DNA from: Lysobacter capsici
GTDB lineage: Bacteria; Pseudomonadota; Gammaproteobacteria; Xanthomonadales; Xanthomonadaceae
Length of the DNA stretch: 64,000 nucleotides
Assembly: GCF_014779555.2 (NCBI RefSeq)
Contig: NZ_CP094357.1
Span: forward strand, 558,001 to 622,000
Reading direction: 5' to 3'
Shown here piece after piece: positions 40,568 to 48,969 of the stretch. A program made the position numbers and the translations under genes. The notes below the pieces were generated by a model. That model was not told the origin of the DNA, searched no databases, and was given only the letters and a program-made list of their open reading frames with translations. Positions within the stretch are counted from its first letter, which is position 1, and each line of letters begins with the position of its first letter.

Positions 40568-41959
40568 ATGAATCATCGATACCGTCTTGGCCCGCAGCGG
40601 TCCGTTTCGTTCGTCAGGCCAATGATCGCGCCGCTGGCCGCGGCCACGTTCGTGTTCGCGCTGGCGGCATGCACCGACAGCCATCTCAAGCCCGAGCCGC
40701 ACGACAGTCTGTCGCGCGCCGACATCCGCCAGCACGCGAGCGCCGCGACCGCGCCGCTGCCGCCGTTGAGTTCGACCATTCCGCTCGAGATCAGCGTGCC
40801 GCAATCCAACCCGAACCTGCAGGACCTGCAGGACGATTTCGATCTGTTCTCGTGGCAGTCGTTCATCGCGGTCAACTGGCCCGGCGGCAGCGACGGCAAT
40901 CCCAAGCCCGGCGCGACCTTCGGCGCCAACGTACCGACGGTGTGGGAGAACTGGAAGGAAAGCCGCGACATCTTCCTGCCCGGCGGCGCCACGCCGCCGC
41001 CGTGGGGCCAGGACCCGCCGCCGCCGGACGTGTGCAAGGGCATGGGCAACGGCGTGCTGAACCTGACCCAGGTCGGCAAGACCCCGAACGTGCTCGACGA
41101 AAGCGGCGAGCCGTTCGAAACTGGTCCGCTGATCGATCAGAACGGCCAGTACGTGCGCTTCGCGATCATGGCCAACCAGGACATGTTCAACACCATCGTC
41201 AGCGATGGTCTGTACAGCAAGGCCGGCCAGCAAAAATTCGGCAAGCCGGCCAACTTCGCCCAGCCCGCCGGTTCCAAGAACACCGGCGCGATCATGATCA
41301 AGTCGTCGTGGAAGGTGATGGGCGGCAAGGACCAGGCGAGCCGCTTCCACACCATCCAGGCGCTGGTCTACACCAACCCCGGCGAACACGAGGGCGTGCA
41401 GGCCTCGTGCAAGTTGCAGACGGTCGGCCTGGTCGGACTGCATATCGCGCACAAGACCGCGGACGAGCCGCAGTGGGTGTGGTCGACGTTCGAACACGTC
41501 GACAACGTGCCGGTCAAGGGCGAGCCGATCGACAAGTCGCAGTACAACTTCTACAACAAGGATTGCAGCGGCGACTGCGATGTCAACGAACCGCCGGCGC
41601 GGCCGTGGAACCCCAACAATCCGCACACCCCGCCGAGCCAGATCATGCGCGAGGTCGCGCTGACCGCTTCGACCAAGTCGCTCAACGCGCGCTATCAGGC
41701 GCTGTTGCAGCAGACCTATCCGGGCACGGTGTGGGCCAACTACGAGCTGATCAGCACGCAGTGGCCGACCAACGCCAAGAACCCGACCGATCCGACCGGC
41801 AATCCGGCGCCGTCGTTCCTCGCCAACGCGACCTTGGAAACCTACATCCAGGGCAAGGTGCCGCAGGCCTCGTCGAGCTGCATGGCCTGCCACAACAACG
41901 CGACGATGACCAACCGTCAGCCCTCGGACTTCACCTACCTGCTGCAGCGCGCGCAATAA
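40568..41959 (+). CDS. Lipoprotein with a single C-terminal haem-binding motif
   Basis: 463 aa from ATG 40568 (GGGGA seven bases upstream). The signal peptide ends in lipobox LAAC (Cys35). The body has Trp/Pro-rich segments (FDLFSWQSFIAVNWPGG, PTVWENWKESRDIF). Its only CxxCH is CMACHNN at residue 438, 26 residues from the end, a c-type haem site. The protein is unlike the three-haem cytochromes that normally accompany FAD sugar dehydrogenases. Since it is followed by the small and FAD subunits (11 bp, then ATGA overlap), it may be their electron acceptor. Confidence 0.8.
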   Translation: MNHRYRLGPQRSVSFVRPMIAPLAAATFVFALAACTDSHLKPEPHDSLSRADIRQHASAATAPLPPLSSTIPLEISVPQSNPNLQDLQDDFDLFSWQSFIAVNWPGGSDGNPKPGATFGANVPTVWENWKESRDIFLPGGATPPPWGQDPPPPDVCKGMGNGVLNLTQVGKTPNVLDESGEPFETGPLIDQNGQYVRFAIMANQDMFNTIVSDGLYSKAGQQKFGKPANFAQPAGSKNTGAIMIKSSWKVMGGKDQASRFHTIQALVYTNPGEHEGVQASCKLQTVGLVGLHIAHKTADEPQWVWSTFEHVDNVPVKGEPIDKSQYNFYNKDCSGDCDVNEPPARPWNPNNPHTPPSQIMREVALTASTKSLNARYQALLQQTYPGTVWANYELISTQWPTNAKNPTDPTGNPAPSFLANATLETYIQGKVPQASSSCMACHNNATMTNRQPSDFTYLLQRAQ

Positions 41960-41970
41960 GGAGCTCGGAC

Positions 41971-42465
41971 ATGGTCGATTACATGGAGTACTTCATCCGG
42001 CTCAGCGTCGGGCTGACCGGTTTCACCCGCGCCGCGATCGCGCCGCGGATCGATCCGGTCGATATCAAGACCGTGTACCTGCAGGTGTTTCGCGACAAGC
42101 TGCCCAACGGCATGGCCGATCAGATCATCTGCGAGTACTACAACCTCAACCAGGCCGAAGGCGGCCAGGACGGCAACAACGAAGCCATCGCCGGCGCGCT
42201 GCTCAGCGGCACGTATCCGGCCGAAGTGCTGGCGCTGCGCCAGCTGATCTACCTGTGGTACATGGGCGCCTGGCCGACCGTGGTGTCCGACAATTCGCCC
42301 ACCCGCGGCCAGACCTTCAGCGAGGTGATCTCGGCGACCAGCTACACGCAAGGGCTGGTGTGGCGGGTGATGCAGTCGCATCCGATGGGCAGTTCCAACT
42401 ACACCTACGGCTATTGGGCGACCACGCCGCCGCCGCTGCAGGACTACCTGGAGAACCCGGCATGA
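41971..42465 (+). CDS. FAD sugar/sorbitol dehydrogenase small subunit-like
   Basis: 164 aa from ATG 41971 behind AAGGAG. The hallmarks of the membrane-bound FAD-sorbitol dehydrogenase small subunit family are seen: FIRLSVGLTGFTRAAI and LRQLIYLWYMGAW. In known complexes this subunit is a Tat-exported chaperone for the FAD subunit; here no signal peptide is visible. Its stop overlaps the start of the GMC gene (ATGA), so subunits are made together. Folding or export of the partner is the probable role. Confidence 0.85.
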   Translation: MVDYMEYFIRLSVGLTGFTRAAIAPRIDPVDIKTVYLQVFRDKLPNGMADQIICEYYNLNQAEGGQDGNNEAIAGALLSGTYPAEVLALRQLIYLWYMGAWPTVVSDNSPTRGQTFSEVISATSYTQGLVWRVMQSHPMGSSNYTYGYWATTPPPLQDYLENPA

Positions 42466-44432
42466 GCATCACCATTCCAGCGGGCGGTTTCGACGTGGTG
42501 ATCGTGGGCTCGGGCATCTCCGGTTCGATCATCGCCTACCAGCTCGGCAAGGCCGGCAAGCAGGTGTTGATCCTCGAAGGCGGCCCGCCGGTGCCAAAGA
42601 GCCGCGAAGACTATATGCAGACGTTCTTCACCGCGAACGCGAAGACGCCCGAGTCGCCGTATCCGCCGACCATGCAAGGAACCGGCAGCGCGAGCAATCC
42701 GCTCGGCCAACCCGATCCGGCCACGCTCAACACCCCGCGCTACACGGTGTTGCAGATCAACGCGTGGCAGAACCCGGCGCAGTGCTATTTCGTCTACCCG
42801 CCGCAGACCGCGACGCGCGCCGACGACCCGGAGATGACCTTCGCGTTCGGCAGTTCCTACGAACGCGTCGCCGGCGGCACCACCTGGCATTGGCTGGGCA
42901 CCTCGCTCAATCACCTGCCCAACGATTTCCAGCTGAAAACCAAGTACGGCCAGGGCGTGGACTGGCCCGGCGGCGCGCAGTTCTATCAGAGCTTGCTGCC
43001 GTATTACCGCAAGGCCACCGAAACCATCGGCGTGTCCTCCGACAAGCAGCCGATGGTCGATCTGTACAAGACCTTCGACGTGCAGCCCGATGGCAACTAC
43101 GGGCCGAATTACGATTTCCCGATGCCGGGCATCACCCCGTCCTTGAACGATGTGCTGTACGAGGACAAGGTGACCTCGCTGAAGATCGACAACATCGGCC
43201 TGTTCGTCACCCCGACACCGCAGGGGCGCAACTCGCAGCCGGGCAAGCGCCGCCAATGCGCGGGCAACACCAACTGCATTCCGATCTGCCCGATCCAGGC
43301 CAAGTACGACGGCACGGTGACATTGGCCGAGGCGCTGCAGACCGGCAACGTGCAGATCCAGTACAAGACCGTGGCCAACAACATCCGCCTGAGCGGCGAT
43401 CAGGTCAGCGGCATCGATTACCTGACCTACGACAGCCAGACCGGGCCGTCGACCGGCAAGGGCACCGCGGTCGGCAAGCGCTACGTGCTGGCCGCGCATG
43501 CGATCGAGACGCCCAAGCTGTTGCTGATGTCGAACGGCAACCCGGGCTATCCCAACGGCGTGGCCAACCGCTCCGATCAGGTCGGCCGCAATCTGATGGA
43601 TCACGTGATGTACCTGGCCTGGGGCCTGTCGAAGGACCCGATCTATGCCTTCCGCGGGCCGCTGTCGACCTCGGGCATCGAGTCGGTGCGCGACGGCGCG
43701 TTCCGCACTCAGCGCGCGGCCTATCGCATCGAGATCGGCAACGAAGGCTGGAACTGGGCGACCAACGATCCCTACACCACGCTCGCCGATTTCGTGTTCG
43801 GCCAGAACAACACCCAGTTGAACGGCGATTCGGTCAATCAGCAGGGGCAGTCGCTGCGGTTCGATCCGAGCCTGCCGGCGTTCAGTCAGTTGTACGGTTC
43901 GAAACTGGTCGCCACGCTCAACAACGTCTACATCCGCCAGTTGCGCCTGGGCTATCTGATCGAGCAGTTGCCCGATCCCGACAACCGCGTGCAGCTGTCG
44001 AGCCAGTACAAGGATCATCTGGGTTTGCCGCGGCCGCAGGTCACGTACCGCATTCGCGAGAACTACGTGCGCAACGGTTTCGTCTCGGCGAAGGCGGCTT
44101 CGACCGAGATCTTCCAGGCGCTCGGCGCGACCGAGTACACCCAGGTGCCGGCGACGCCGGTGTTGAGCGGGACGAGTCCGAGCCCGACCACGTTCCAGTA
44201 CCTCGGCGATACCTTCACGTTCTACGGCGCCGGCCACATCATCGGCACTTACCGCATGGGCGACAGCGCCACGACCTCGGTGCTCAACGCGCGCCAGCAA
44301 TCGTGGGATCACAGCAACCTGTACATGGTCGGCAGCGGCGTGTTTCCGACCACCGCCACCGCCAATCCGACCCTGACCATCGCCGCGCTGGCGTTGCAGG
44401 CGGCGGACAATATCCTGGCCGATCTCGGCTGA
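42462..44432 (+). CDS. GMC-family FAD dehydrogenase catalytic subunit with putative [3Fe-4S] site
   Basis: 656 aa. The FAD-binding fold is at residues 11-40 (VVIVGSGISGSIIAYQLG). Cys266, Cys272 and Cys276 (QCAGNTNCIPICPIQ) have the C-x5-C-x3-C spacing that holds a [3Fe-4S] cluster in bacterial FAD glucose dehydrogenase. The GMC catalytic His lies in YGAGHIIGTYRMG and the partner residue in TATANPTLTIAALAL. It oxidises a sugar or alcohol and passes electrons through the cluster, presumably to the haem lipoprotein. No signal peptide is present, so export would depend on the small subunit. Substrate unknown. Confidence 0.9.
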   Translation: MSITIPAGGFDVVIVGSGISGSIIAYQLGKAGKQVLILEGGPPVPKSREDYMQTFFTANAKTPESPYPPTMQGTGSASNPLGQPDPATLNTPRYTVLQINAWQNPAQCYFVYPPQTATRADDPEMTFAFGSSYERVAGGTTWHWLGTSLNHLPNDFQLKTKYGQGVDWPGGAQFYQSLLPYYRKATETIGVSSDKQPMVDLYKTFDVQPDGNYGPNYDFPMPGITPSLNDVLYEDKVTSLKIDNIGLFVTPTPQGRNSQPGKRRQCAGNTNCIPICPIQAKYDGTVTLAEALQTGNVQIQYKTVANNIRLSGDQVSGIDYLTYDSQTGPSTGKGTAVGKRYVLAAHAIETPKLLLMSNGNPGYPNGVANRSDQVGRNLMDHVMYLAWGLSKDPIYAFRGPLSTSGIESVRDGAFRTQRAAYRIEIGNEGWNWATNDPYTTLADFVFGQNNTQLNGDSVNQQGQSLRFDPSLPAFSQLYGSKLVATLNNVYIRQLRLGYLIEQLPDPDNRVQLSSQYKDHLGLPRPQVTYRIRENYVRNGFVSAKAASTEIFQALGATEYTQVPATPVLSGTSPSPTTFQYLGDTFTFYGAGHIIGTYRMGDSATTSVLNARQQSWDHSNLYMVGSGVFPTTATANPTLTIAALALQAADNILADLG

Positions 44433-44469
44433 CCCCGCCGGGACCCAGGATGCTGCAGGCAGGGTAGAG

Positions 44470-44507
44470 GAGGCCGCGTCCGGGGAGGACGCGGCCTCGT
44501 TGCTTTG
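44470..44507 (+). terminator. Terminator-like hairpin
   Basis: A perfect 12-bp stem, GAGGCCGCGTCC and GGACGCGGCCTC, around GGGGA, is followed by GTTGCTTTG. It lies 37 bp after the dehydrogenase operon. The T-run is interrupted. Confidence 0.75.
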
Positions 44508-44636
44508 CATCGAAGAGTGAGGCCTGCAAGTTTTCGTGGCCGGGACCTCGACCGCGCGCTCGCATCGCGTGCGATCGCAATGCGACGATGCGCATGGCCC
44601 CGCGCGCGACGACGATGCGGCAACCCGCGGCGCGGC

Positions 44637-45584
44637 TTACTCCACCGCCCGCAACAAACGCTGCGCGACTTCGCGCAACCGCGGCAGTTGATCGCCCGCG
44701 TCGAGCAGTTCGAACTCCACGCCGGTCAAGGCCAGCAAGGCGAGAATTTCTTCCGGGGTTTCGCCGCGCACGTGCAGCATGCAGCTGTGCTCGTCGATGT
44801 GTTCGAGCAGCCCGCACCACGGCGGCAGGCCCGGCGCCAGCGCCTCGGCCGAGCCGCGCAGGCGCGCGCGCAAGGTCGGGCCCTGGTTGGGCTGGCTGAT
44901 CGCGCGCTGCACGTACGCCGCAACGTCTTCGGGAAACTTGCGCGCGGCGAACGCGCCGCCGCCGCAACGCAACGCGACGATGCGGTCGGCGCGGAACAGG
45001 CGCCAGTCCTCGCGGCCGCGGTCCCAGGCCAGCAGATACCAGCGGCGTCCGGCGCTGACCAGGCGCAGCGGCTCGATGCTGCGCCGGCTCGCGCGGCCGC
45101 CGCGGTCGCTGTAGTCCATGTCGATCAGCCGATGGTCGCGGCAGGCGCCGGCCAGTTCGGTCAGGGTGTCGACGTCCGGGCCGGTTTCGTTATGCGCCAG
45201 CGACACCGTCACCGAATACAGCGCGCTGACCCGCCGACGCAGCCGCGCCGGCAGCAGCTGATCGAGCTTGCCGAGCAGGCCGACGGTGGTGTCCTCGATC
45301 CGCGCCACGCTGCCGGCGGCGCTGCGCAGCGCGACCACCATCGCCACCGCCTCGTCGTCGTCGAGCAGCAGCGGCGGCAGCGAGGCGCCGGCGGCGAGCC
45401 GGTAGCCGCCGCCGACCCCGGTCGAGGCCTGCACCGGATAGCCGAGTTCGCGCAGCCGATCGACGTCGCGGCGCACGGTGCGGCCGTCGACTTCCAGGTG
45501 CTCGCACAGCTCCGCGCCGGTCCAGTGACGGCGCGATTGCAGCAGCGACAACAGGCGCAGCAGGCGGGTCGAGGTCTTGAGCAT
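44637..45584 (-). CDS. WYL-domain transcriptional regulator (YafY-like)
   Basis: 315 aa from ATG 45584. The N-terminal DeoR-like winged helix (TSTRLLRLLSLLQSRRHWTGAELCEHLEVDGRTVRRDVDRL) is followed by a YobV/WYL region with RRWYLLAWDRGREDWRLFRADRI near 190. A C-terminal WCX-type domain ends it. Members usually repress a divergent small gene. Here the divergent gene encodes a GFA-family protein, and a perfect 10-bp palindrome lies between them. The ligand is unknown. Confidence 0.9.
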   Translation of the reverse strand: MLKTSTRLLRLLSLLQSRRHWTGAELCEHLEVDGRTVRRDVDRLRELGYPVQASTGVGGGYRLAAGASLPPLLLDDDEAVAMVVALRSAAGSVARIEDTTVGLLGKLDQLLPARLRRRVSALYSVTVSLAHNETGPDVDTLTELAGACRDHRLIDMDYSDRGGRASRRSIEPLRLVSAGRRWYLLAWDRGREDWRLFRADRIVALRCGGGAFAARKFPEDVAAYVQRAISQPNQGPTLRARLRGSAEALAPGLPPWCGLLEHIDEHSCMLHVRGETPEEILALLALTGVEFELLDAGDQLPRLREVAQRLLRAVE

Positions 45585-45602
45585 GGGCGCAGTGTAAAAC
45601 CT

Positions 45603-45627
45603 ATTGAGGACATATCCTGTCCTCAAT
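45603..45627. promoter_or_regulatory. Perfect palindromic operator
   Basis: ATTGAGGACA-TATCC-TGTCCTCAAT is a 10-bp perfect inverted repeat with 5-bp spacer. It is 18 bp upstream of the WYL regulator and 56 bp upstream of the GFA gene. It is the likely site for the regulator and may control both directions. Confidence 0.85.
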
Positions 45628-45683
45628 GGCTACTATCCTGTAACTGTCCCGGGCCCACCGCCCCTCGCTATCGGAGAACCGCC

Positions 45684-46091
45684 ATGACCGTCGAGACCTA
45701 CCAGGCCAGCTGCCACTGCGGCGCCATCCGTTACGAGGTCGATCTCGACCTGTCGGCCGGCACCTCGCGCTGTAATTGCTCGATGTGCAACAAGCTGCGC
45801 AAGTGGGGAGCGATCGTCAAACCCGATGCGTTCCGCCTGCTCAGCGGCGGCCCCGAGGACACCGGCACCTACCAGTTCGGCACCTTCAGCGGCACTTACC
45901 ATTTCTGCAAGCATTGCGCGGTGCATGCCTACGGCACCGGCGAGCTCGAGGTGCTCGGCGGCAAGTACTACTCGATCAACATCGCCTGCCTGGATGTGGA
46001 TCATGCGGTGCTGGCGGCCGCGCCGGTGCAGTACATGGATGGCTTGAACAACGACTGGTTCAACGTGCCGAAGATTACCTCGCATATGTGA
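45684..46091 (+). CDS. GFA-family (glutathione-dependent formaldehyde-activating-like) protein
   Basis: 135 aa zinc protein. Metal-binding cysteines are visible in ASCHCGAIRYEV, RCNCSMCNKLRKWG and FCKHCAVHAYG. The fold is that of the Gfa/CENP-V family. The original activity (condensing formaldehyde with glutathione) is doubtful for most members, so a formaldehyde role should not be assumed. It is divergent from the WYL regulator, which probably controls it. It has an AGAA-type weak ribosome site. Confidence 0.88.
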   Translation: MTVETYQASCHCGAIRYEVDLDLSAGTSRCNCSMCNKLRKWGAIVKPDAFRLLSGGPEDTGTYQFGTFSGTYHFCKHCAVHAYGTGELEVLGGKYYSINIACLDVDHAVLAAAPVQYMDGLNNDWFNVPKITSHM

Positions 46092-46130
46092 GCGCGGGTT
46101 TGTCGCGGGTTCGCGGTGGTTGACGTGTCT

Positions 46131-46191
46131 CGGTCGCGGCTCGCGCCGCTCCTACATGGGCTGCCTGTAGGAGCGGCGCAAGCCGCGACCG
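46131..46191. repeat. Inverted repeat (family 3, short form)
   Basis: Arms CGGTCGCGGCTCGCGCCGCT.. and ..AGCGGCGCAAGCCGCGACCG (26 bp each, one mismatch) enclose about 9 bp. It occupies the gap before the MmcQ gene and is the compact form of the elements at 22913 and 63764. Confidence 0.85.
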
Positions 46192-46281
46192 CGATACATC
46201 GATCACGACGAACACGTCGAAGCCCGAACGAAACCCCGCAACGCATGCGACCCTAGGCTCCTCAACCGCGATCTGGCCGCA

Positions 46282-46746
46282 ATGGACACCAATGCCCTCA
46301 AGAAACACTGCCGCGCCTACCCCGGCGCCGAGGAAGTCCTGCACGCGGCGCCGTCCAATATCCTGGTCTACAGCGTCGGCGGAAAATTCTTCGCCTACTT
46401 CAAGACCAGCGAACCCGAGCGCTGGCGTTTCAGTTTCAAGACCACGCCGGAACGGTTCGTCGAACTCACCGACATGCCCGGCGCCAAGCCGGCGCGGTTC
46501 ATGGGCCGCTATCACTGGGTGACGGTGGTCGAGGTCAAGCGCATGCCGGCGGAGTATCTGCTCGAACTGGTCGACTGGTCGTATCGGCGCGCGCTCGGCA
46601 ATCTGAGCCGCAAGCGCCAGGCCGAGGCGCTGGCCGATGCGAGCGAGGAACAACGCCTGCGACTGACGCCTATCGCGCCGACGAAAGCGCGCCCAAGACT
46701 TGCAACGCTGCATCCACCCGCGCATCGAGGGCGTGGCCGTAGTTGA
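46282..46746 (+). CDS. MmcQ/YjbR-family protein
   Basis: 154 aa. The MmcQ/YjbR fold (CyaY-like) is indicated by LKKHCRAYPGAEEVLH, VYSVGGKFFAYF, RFSFKTTPERFVELTDMPG and RYHWVTVV. Family members are small proteins of uncertain role, some called DNA-binding. The last 26 residues (ARPRLATLHPPAHRGRGRS) are basic and outside the domain, and overlap the 3' end of the convergent MocR gene by 77 bp. Confidence 0.85.
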   Translation: MDTNALKKHCRAYPGAEEVLHAAPSNILVYSVGGKFFAYFKTSEPERWRFSFKTTPERFVELTDMPGAKPARFMGRYHWVTVVEVKRMPAEYLLELVDWSYRRALGNLSRKRQAEALADASEEQRLRLTPIAPTKARPRLATLHPPAHRGRGRS

Positions 46747-48082
46747 GCCGCAGGCAATGCGCGTAACCGCGATTGGCCGAGAACATCGGCCCCGGCGCGA
46801 TGCTGATGCCCTGCTGCGCGGCGCGGCGTTGCACCGCCAACGCGTCGCTGCCTTCGGGCAATTCGGTCCATAGGAAATAGCCGCCGTCGGGCCGGGTCAC
46901 CCGGGTGCCTTGCGGGAAATAGCGCGCGACCGCATCGAGGTACGCCGCCTGCTGCGCGGCCAAGGTCTTGCGCAGGCCGCGCAGGTGGCGGTCGTAGCCG
47001 CCGCGCTGCAGATAGCGCGCGATCGCCAGTTGCGCGGGCACGCAGGTCGCCAGGGTGTTGGTCAGTTTCAGCCGCGCCACCCGCTGCGCATAGCGTCCCG
47101 GCGCGGCCCAGCCGATCCGGTAACCCGGCGCGAGGGTTTTCGAAAACGACGAGCAATGCAGGACCAGGCCGCGGGTATCGAAGGCCTTGGCCGGCGCCGG
47201 CCGATGCGCGCCGAAATGCAGCTCGCCGTAGACGTCGTCCTCGATCAGCGGCAGCTCGTGGCGCGCGAGCAATTCGACCAGTTCGCGCTTCTTCGCCTCG
47301 GGCAAGCTGCTGCCGAGCGGGTTCTGGTAATTGGTCATCAGCCAGCACGCCGCCGGCGCGTGGCGGCGGATCGCCGCGTCCAGCGCGCCCAGCTCGATGC
47401 CTTCGCGCGGATGGGTGGGCACTTCGATCGCGTGCAGGCCGCGGCGTTCCAAGGTCTGCAGGGCGGCGTAGAAGCACGGCGATTCGACCAGCACCGCGTC
47501 GCCGGGCCGGGTCACCGCGGCGATGCTCAGGTTCAGCGCTTCGATCGCGCCGTTGCACACCACCAGATCGTTGGCGCCGATCGGCACCGCGCCGATCCGG
47601 TAGCGCAGGGCGATGTGCCGGCGCAGTTCGGCGTTGCCCGGAGTGAGGTCGTCGACGGTGCTGCGCGGGTCCAGATGCACCGCTTCGTGCGCCATCGCGC
47701 GGCCGAGCCGGGCCAGCGGAAACAGGGTCGGGCTCATGAACGCCGAACCCAGCGGCACGATGTCGCGCGCCATCGCCGATTCGAGCACTTCGAACACCAG
47801 TTCGCTGACATCGACCGCGCGCGCCTGCCCGTCGGGCTGCGAGGCGGTGTCGGGCTCGGGCGGCATCGCGCGCGCGCGTTCGCTGACGTAGTAACCCGAG
47901 CGCGCGCGCGGCTCCACCAGGCCCTGCGATTCGAGCAGGTAATAGGCCTGGAACACGGTGGCCGGGCTGAGCTTGCGCGCGGCGCTGGCCTGGCGCACCG
48001 AGGGCAGCCGCTGGCCCGGACTCAGCAGGCCCTGGCGGATCGAGCGGGCGATGTCGTCGGCTAGGGCTTGGTAGCGTTTCAT
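46670..48082 (-). CDS. MocR-family regulator (GntR helix-turn-helix fused to aminotransferase)
   Basis: 470 aa. The N-terminal GntR winged helix (ALADDIARSIRQGLLSPGQRLPSVRQ) is followed by a fold-type I aminotransferase domain from about residue 95. PLP-binding residues are seen in NYQNPLGSSLP and in CSSFSKTLAPGYRIGW, with the likely Schiff-base Lys in SFSKT. MocR proteins sense PLP or amines and control transport or vitamin genes. The gene is divergent from two small membrane-protein genes. A GGTTTT/AAAACC dyad between them (48208-48236) is the candidate operator. Confidence 0.92.
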   Translation of the reverse strand: MKRYQALADDIARSIRQGLLSPGQRLPSVRQASAARKLSPATVFQAYYLLESQGLVEPRARSGYYVSERARAMPPEPDTASQPDGQARAVDVSELVFEVLESAMARDIVPLGSAFMSPTLFPLARLGRAMAHEAVHLDPRSTVDDLTPGNAELRRHIALRYRIGAVPIGANDLVVCNGAIEALNLSIAAVTRPGDAVLVESPCFYAALQTLERRGLHAIEVPTHPREGIELGALDAAIRRHAPAACWLMTNYQNPLGSSLPEAKKRELVELLARHELPLIEDDVYGELHFGAHRPAPAKAFDTRGLVLHCSSFSKTLAPGYRIGWAAPGRYAQRVARLKLTNTLATCVPAQLAIARYLQRGGYDRHLRGLRKTLAAQQAAYLDAVARYFPQGTRVTRPDGGYFLWTELPEGSDALAVQRRAAQQGISIAPGPMFSANRGYAHCLRLNYGHALDARVDAALQVLGALSSAR

Positions 48083-48083
48083 T

Positions 48084-48199
48084 GGGCCGGGATTGGGGAT
48101 TGGGGATTAGGGATTGGGCGAGGAATTTGCGGGTTCGCGTCAGGCCGCGAGGTGGCGGGCTCTTGCGATTCCCGACTTCCCGTTCCCGATTCCCGGCCC
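48084..48199. repeat. Inverted GGGATTGGGG-type repeat (family 4)
   Basis: GGGCCGGGATTGGGGATTGG (from 48084) pairs with a downstream ATTCCCGACTTCCCGTTCCC (from 48168). It resembles the structure at 11310-11395. It lies directly upstream of the MocR start. Confidence 0.7.
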
Positions 48200-48207
48200 C
48201 TCAAACT

Positions 48208-48236
48208 GATCCGGTTTTTTATTCAAAACCTGATTC
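48208..48236. promoter_or_regulatory. Candidate MocR operator
   Basis: GATCCGGTTTT and AAAACCTGATTC form an imperfect dyad in an AT-rich stretch between the MocR gene and the divergent membrane-protein gene. It ends two bases before the latter's ATG, so bound protein would block its expression. Confidence 0.55.
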
Positions 48237-48237
48237 T

Positions 48238-48684
48238 ATGCAATCTGCGCCAGTAGGCGAACAATGGACCCCGCAGCAAAAGCTGCGCCACGCCCAACGC
48301 CTCGCGCTCGCCATGAACCCGCAAGTCGAACTCAATCTGGCCCTGATCCTGTTCGTGCCCTGGTTTTCGATCCTGGCCTGGCTGTTTTGGGCCTATCCGC
48401 GCCAGCCGCGCGGCGCCCTGCGCACCGTCTACGACAGCGCCAGCCTGATCGTGTCCACCCTGGCCGCCGGCTGGGGCATGCACTGGAGCATGTACAACGC
48501 CGACCCGCAGGCCGGCGCGATCTGGAAACAGGTGCTCGCCACCTCGGTCGCCTACGGCCTGTTCCTGGGCCTGATGACGGTCGCCATCGTGGTGCGCTGG
48601 CGCTGGCTGCGCGCCCGCAAGGCCGACGCATCGCAATCCCCCGCAGACCACTCGCGCCCGCTCCCGGGCAAGGTCGAATCATGA
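48238..48684 (+). CDS. Hypothetical small membrane protein
   Basis: 148 aa with three hydrophobic segments (LALILFVPWFSILAWLFWAY, LIVSTLAAGWGMHWSM, TSVAYGLFLGLMTVAIVVRW). The N-terminal WTPQQKLRHAQRLALAMNPQVELN is probably cytoplasmic. No ribosome site precedes the ATG, so it may be translated from a short leader. It overlaps the next gene by ATGA. The divergent MocR protein may regulate it. No family is recognised. Confidence 0.7.
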   Translation: MQSAPVGEQWTPQQKLRHAQRLALAMNPQVELNLALILFVPWFSILAWLFWAYPRQPRGALRTVYDSASLIVSTLAAGWGMHWSMYNADPQAGAIWKQVLATSVAYGLFLGLMTVAIVVRWRWLRARKADASQSPADHSRPLPGKVES

Positions 48685-48887
48685 AGATCCTGTTTGTCGC
48701 CGCGTTCCTGTCGGTGATCGTCTACAACCTCGGCGCCGGCCTGTACTACATGCTGGTCGACAAAGGCGCGAGCAAGCGCACGGTCAACGCATTGACCCGG
48801 CGCATCGGCTTTTCGATCGCGCTGATCGCGCTGGTCGTGGTCGGCATCGCCACCGGCGTGGTTCAGCCGCACGGCGTGGGGGTCTGA
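48681..48887 (+). CDS. DUF2909-like twin transmembrane protein
   Basis: 68 aa with two membrane helices (ILFVAAFLSVIVYNLGAGLYYM and GFSIALIALVVVGIATGVV) joined by the short loop KGASKRTVNALTRRI. This pattern fits the DUF2909 twin-TM family, normally found near cytochrome c oxidase genes; none is here. It overlaps the preceding membrane-protein gene (ATGA), so the two form an operon. Confidence 0.8.
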   Translation: MKILFVAAFLSVIVYNLGAGLYYMLVDKGASKRTVNALTRRIGFSIALIALVVVGIATGVVQPHGVGV

Positions 48888-48969
48888 GCGAAACGCGGTA
48901 GGCGCGCGCCGCCGGCGGAGCGATACTTGCCACCAAGCGCCTTGATGGGGCGAGTGGAGCGACGCCGGC

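Noticed and set aside
45684-46091. GFA protein as part of the formaldehyde pathway
   Set aside because: It is 18 kb from the frm genes, has its own regulator and operator, and family activity on formaldehyde is doubtful.
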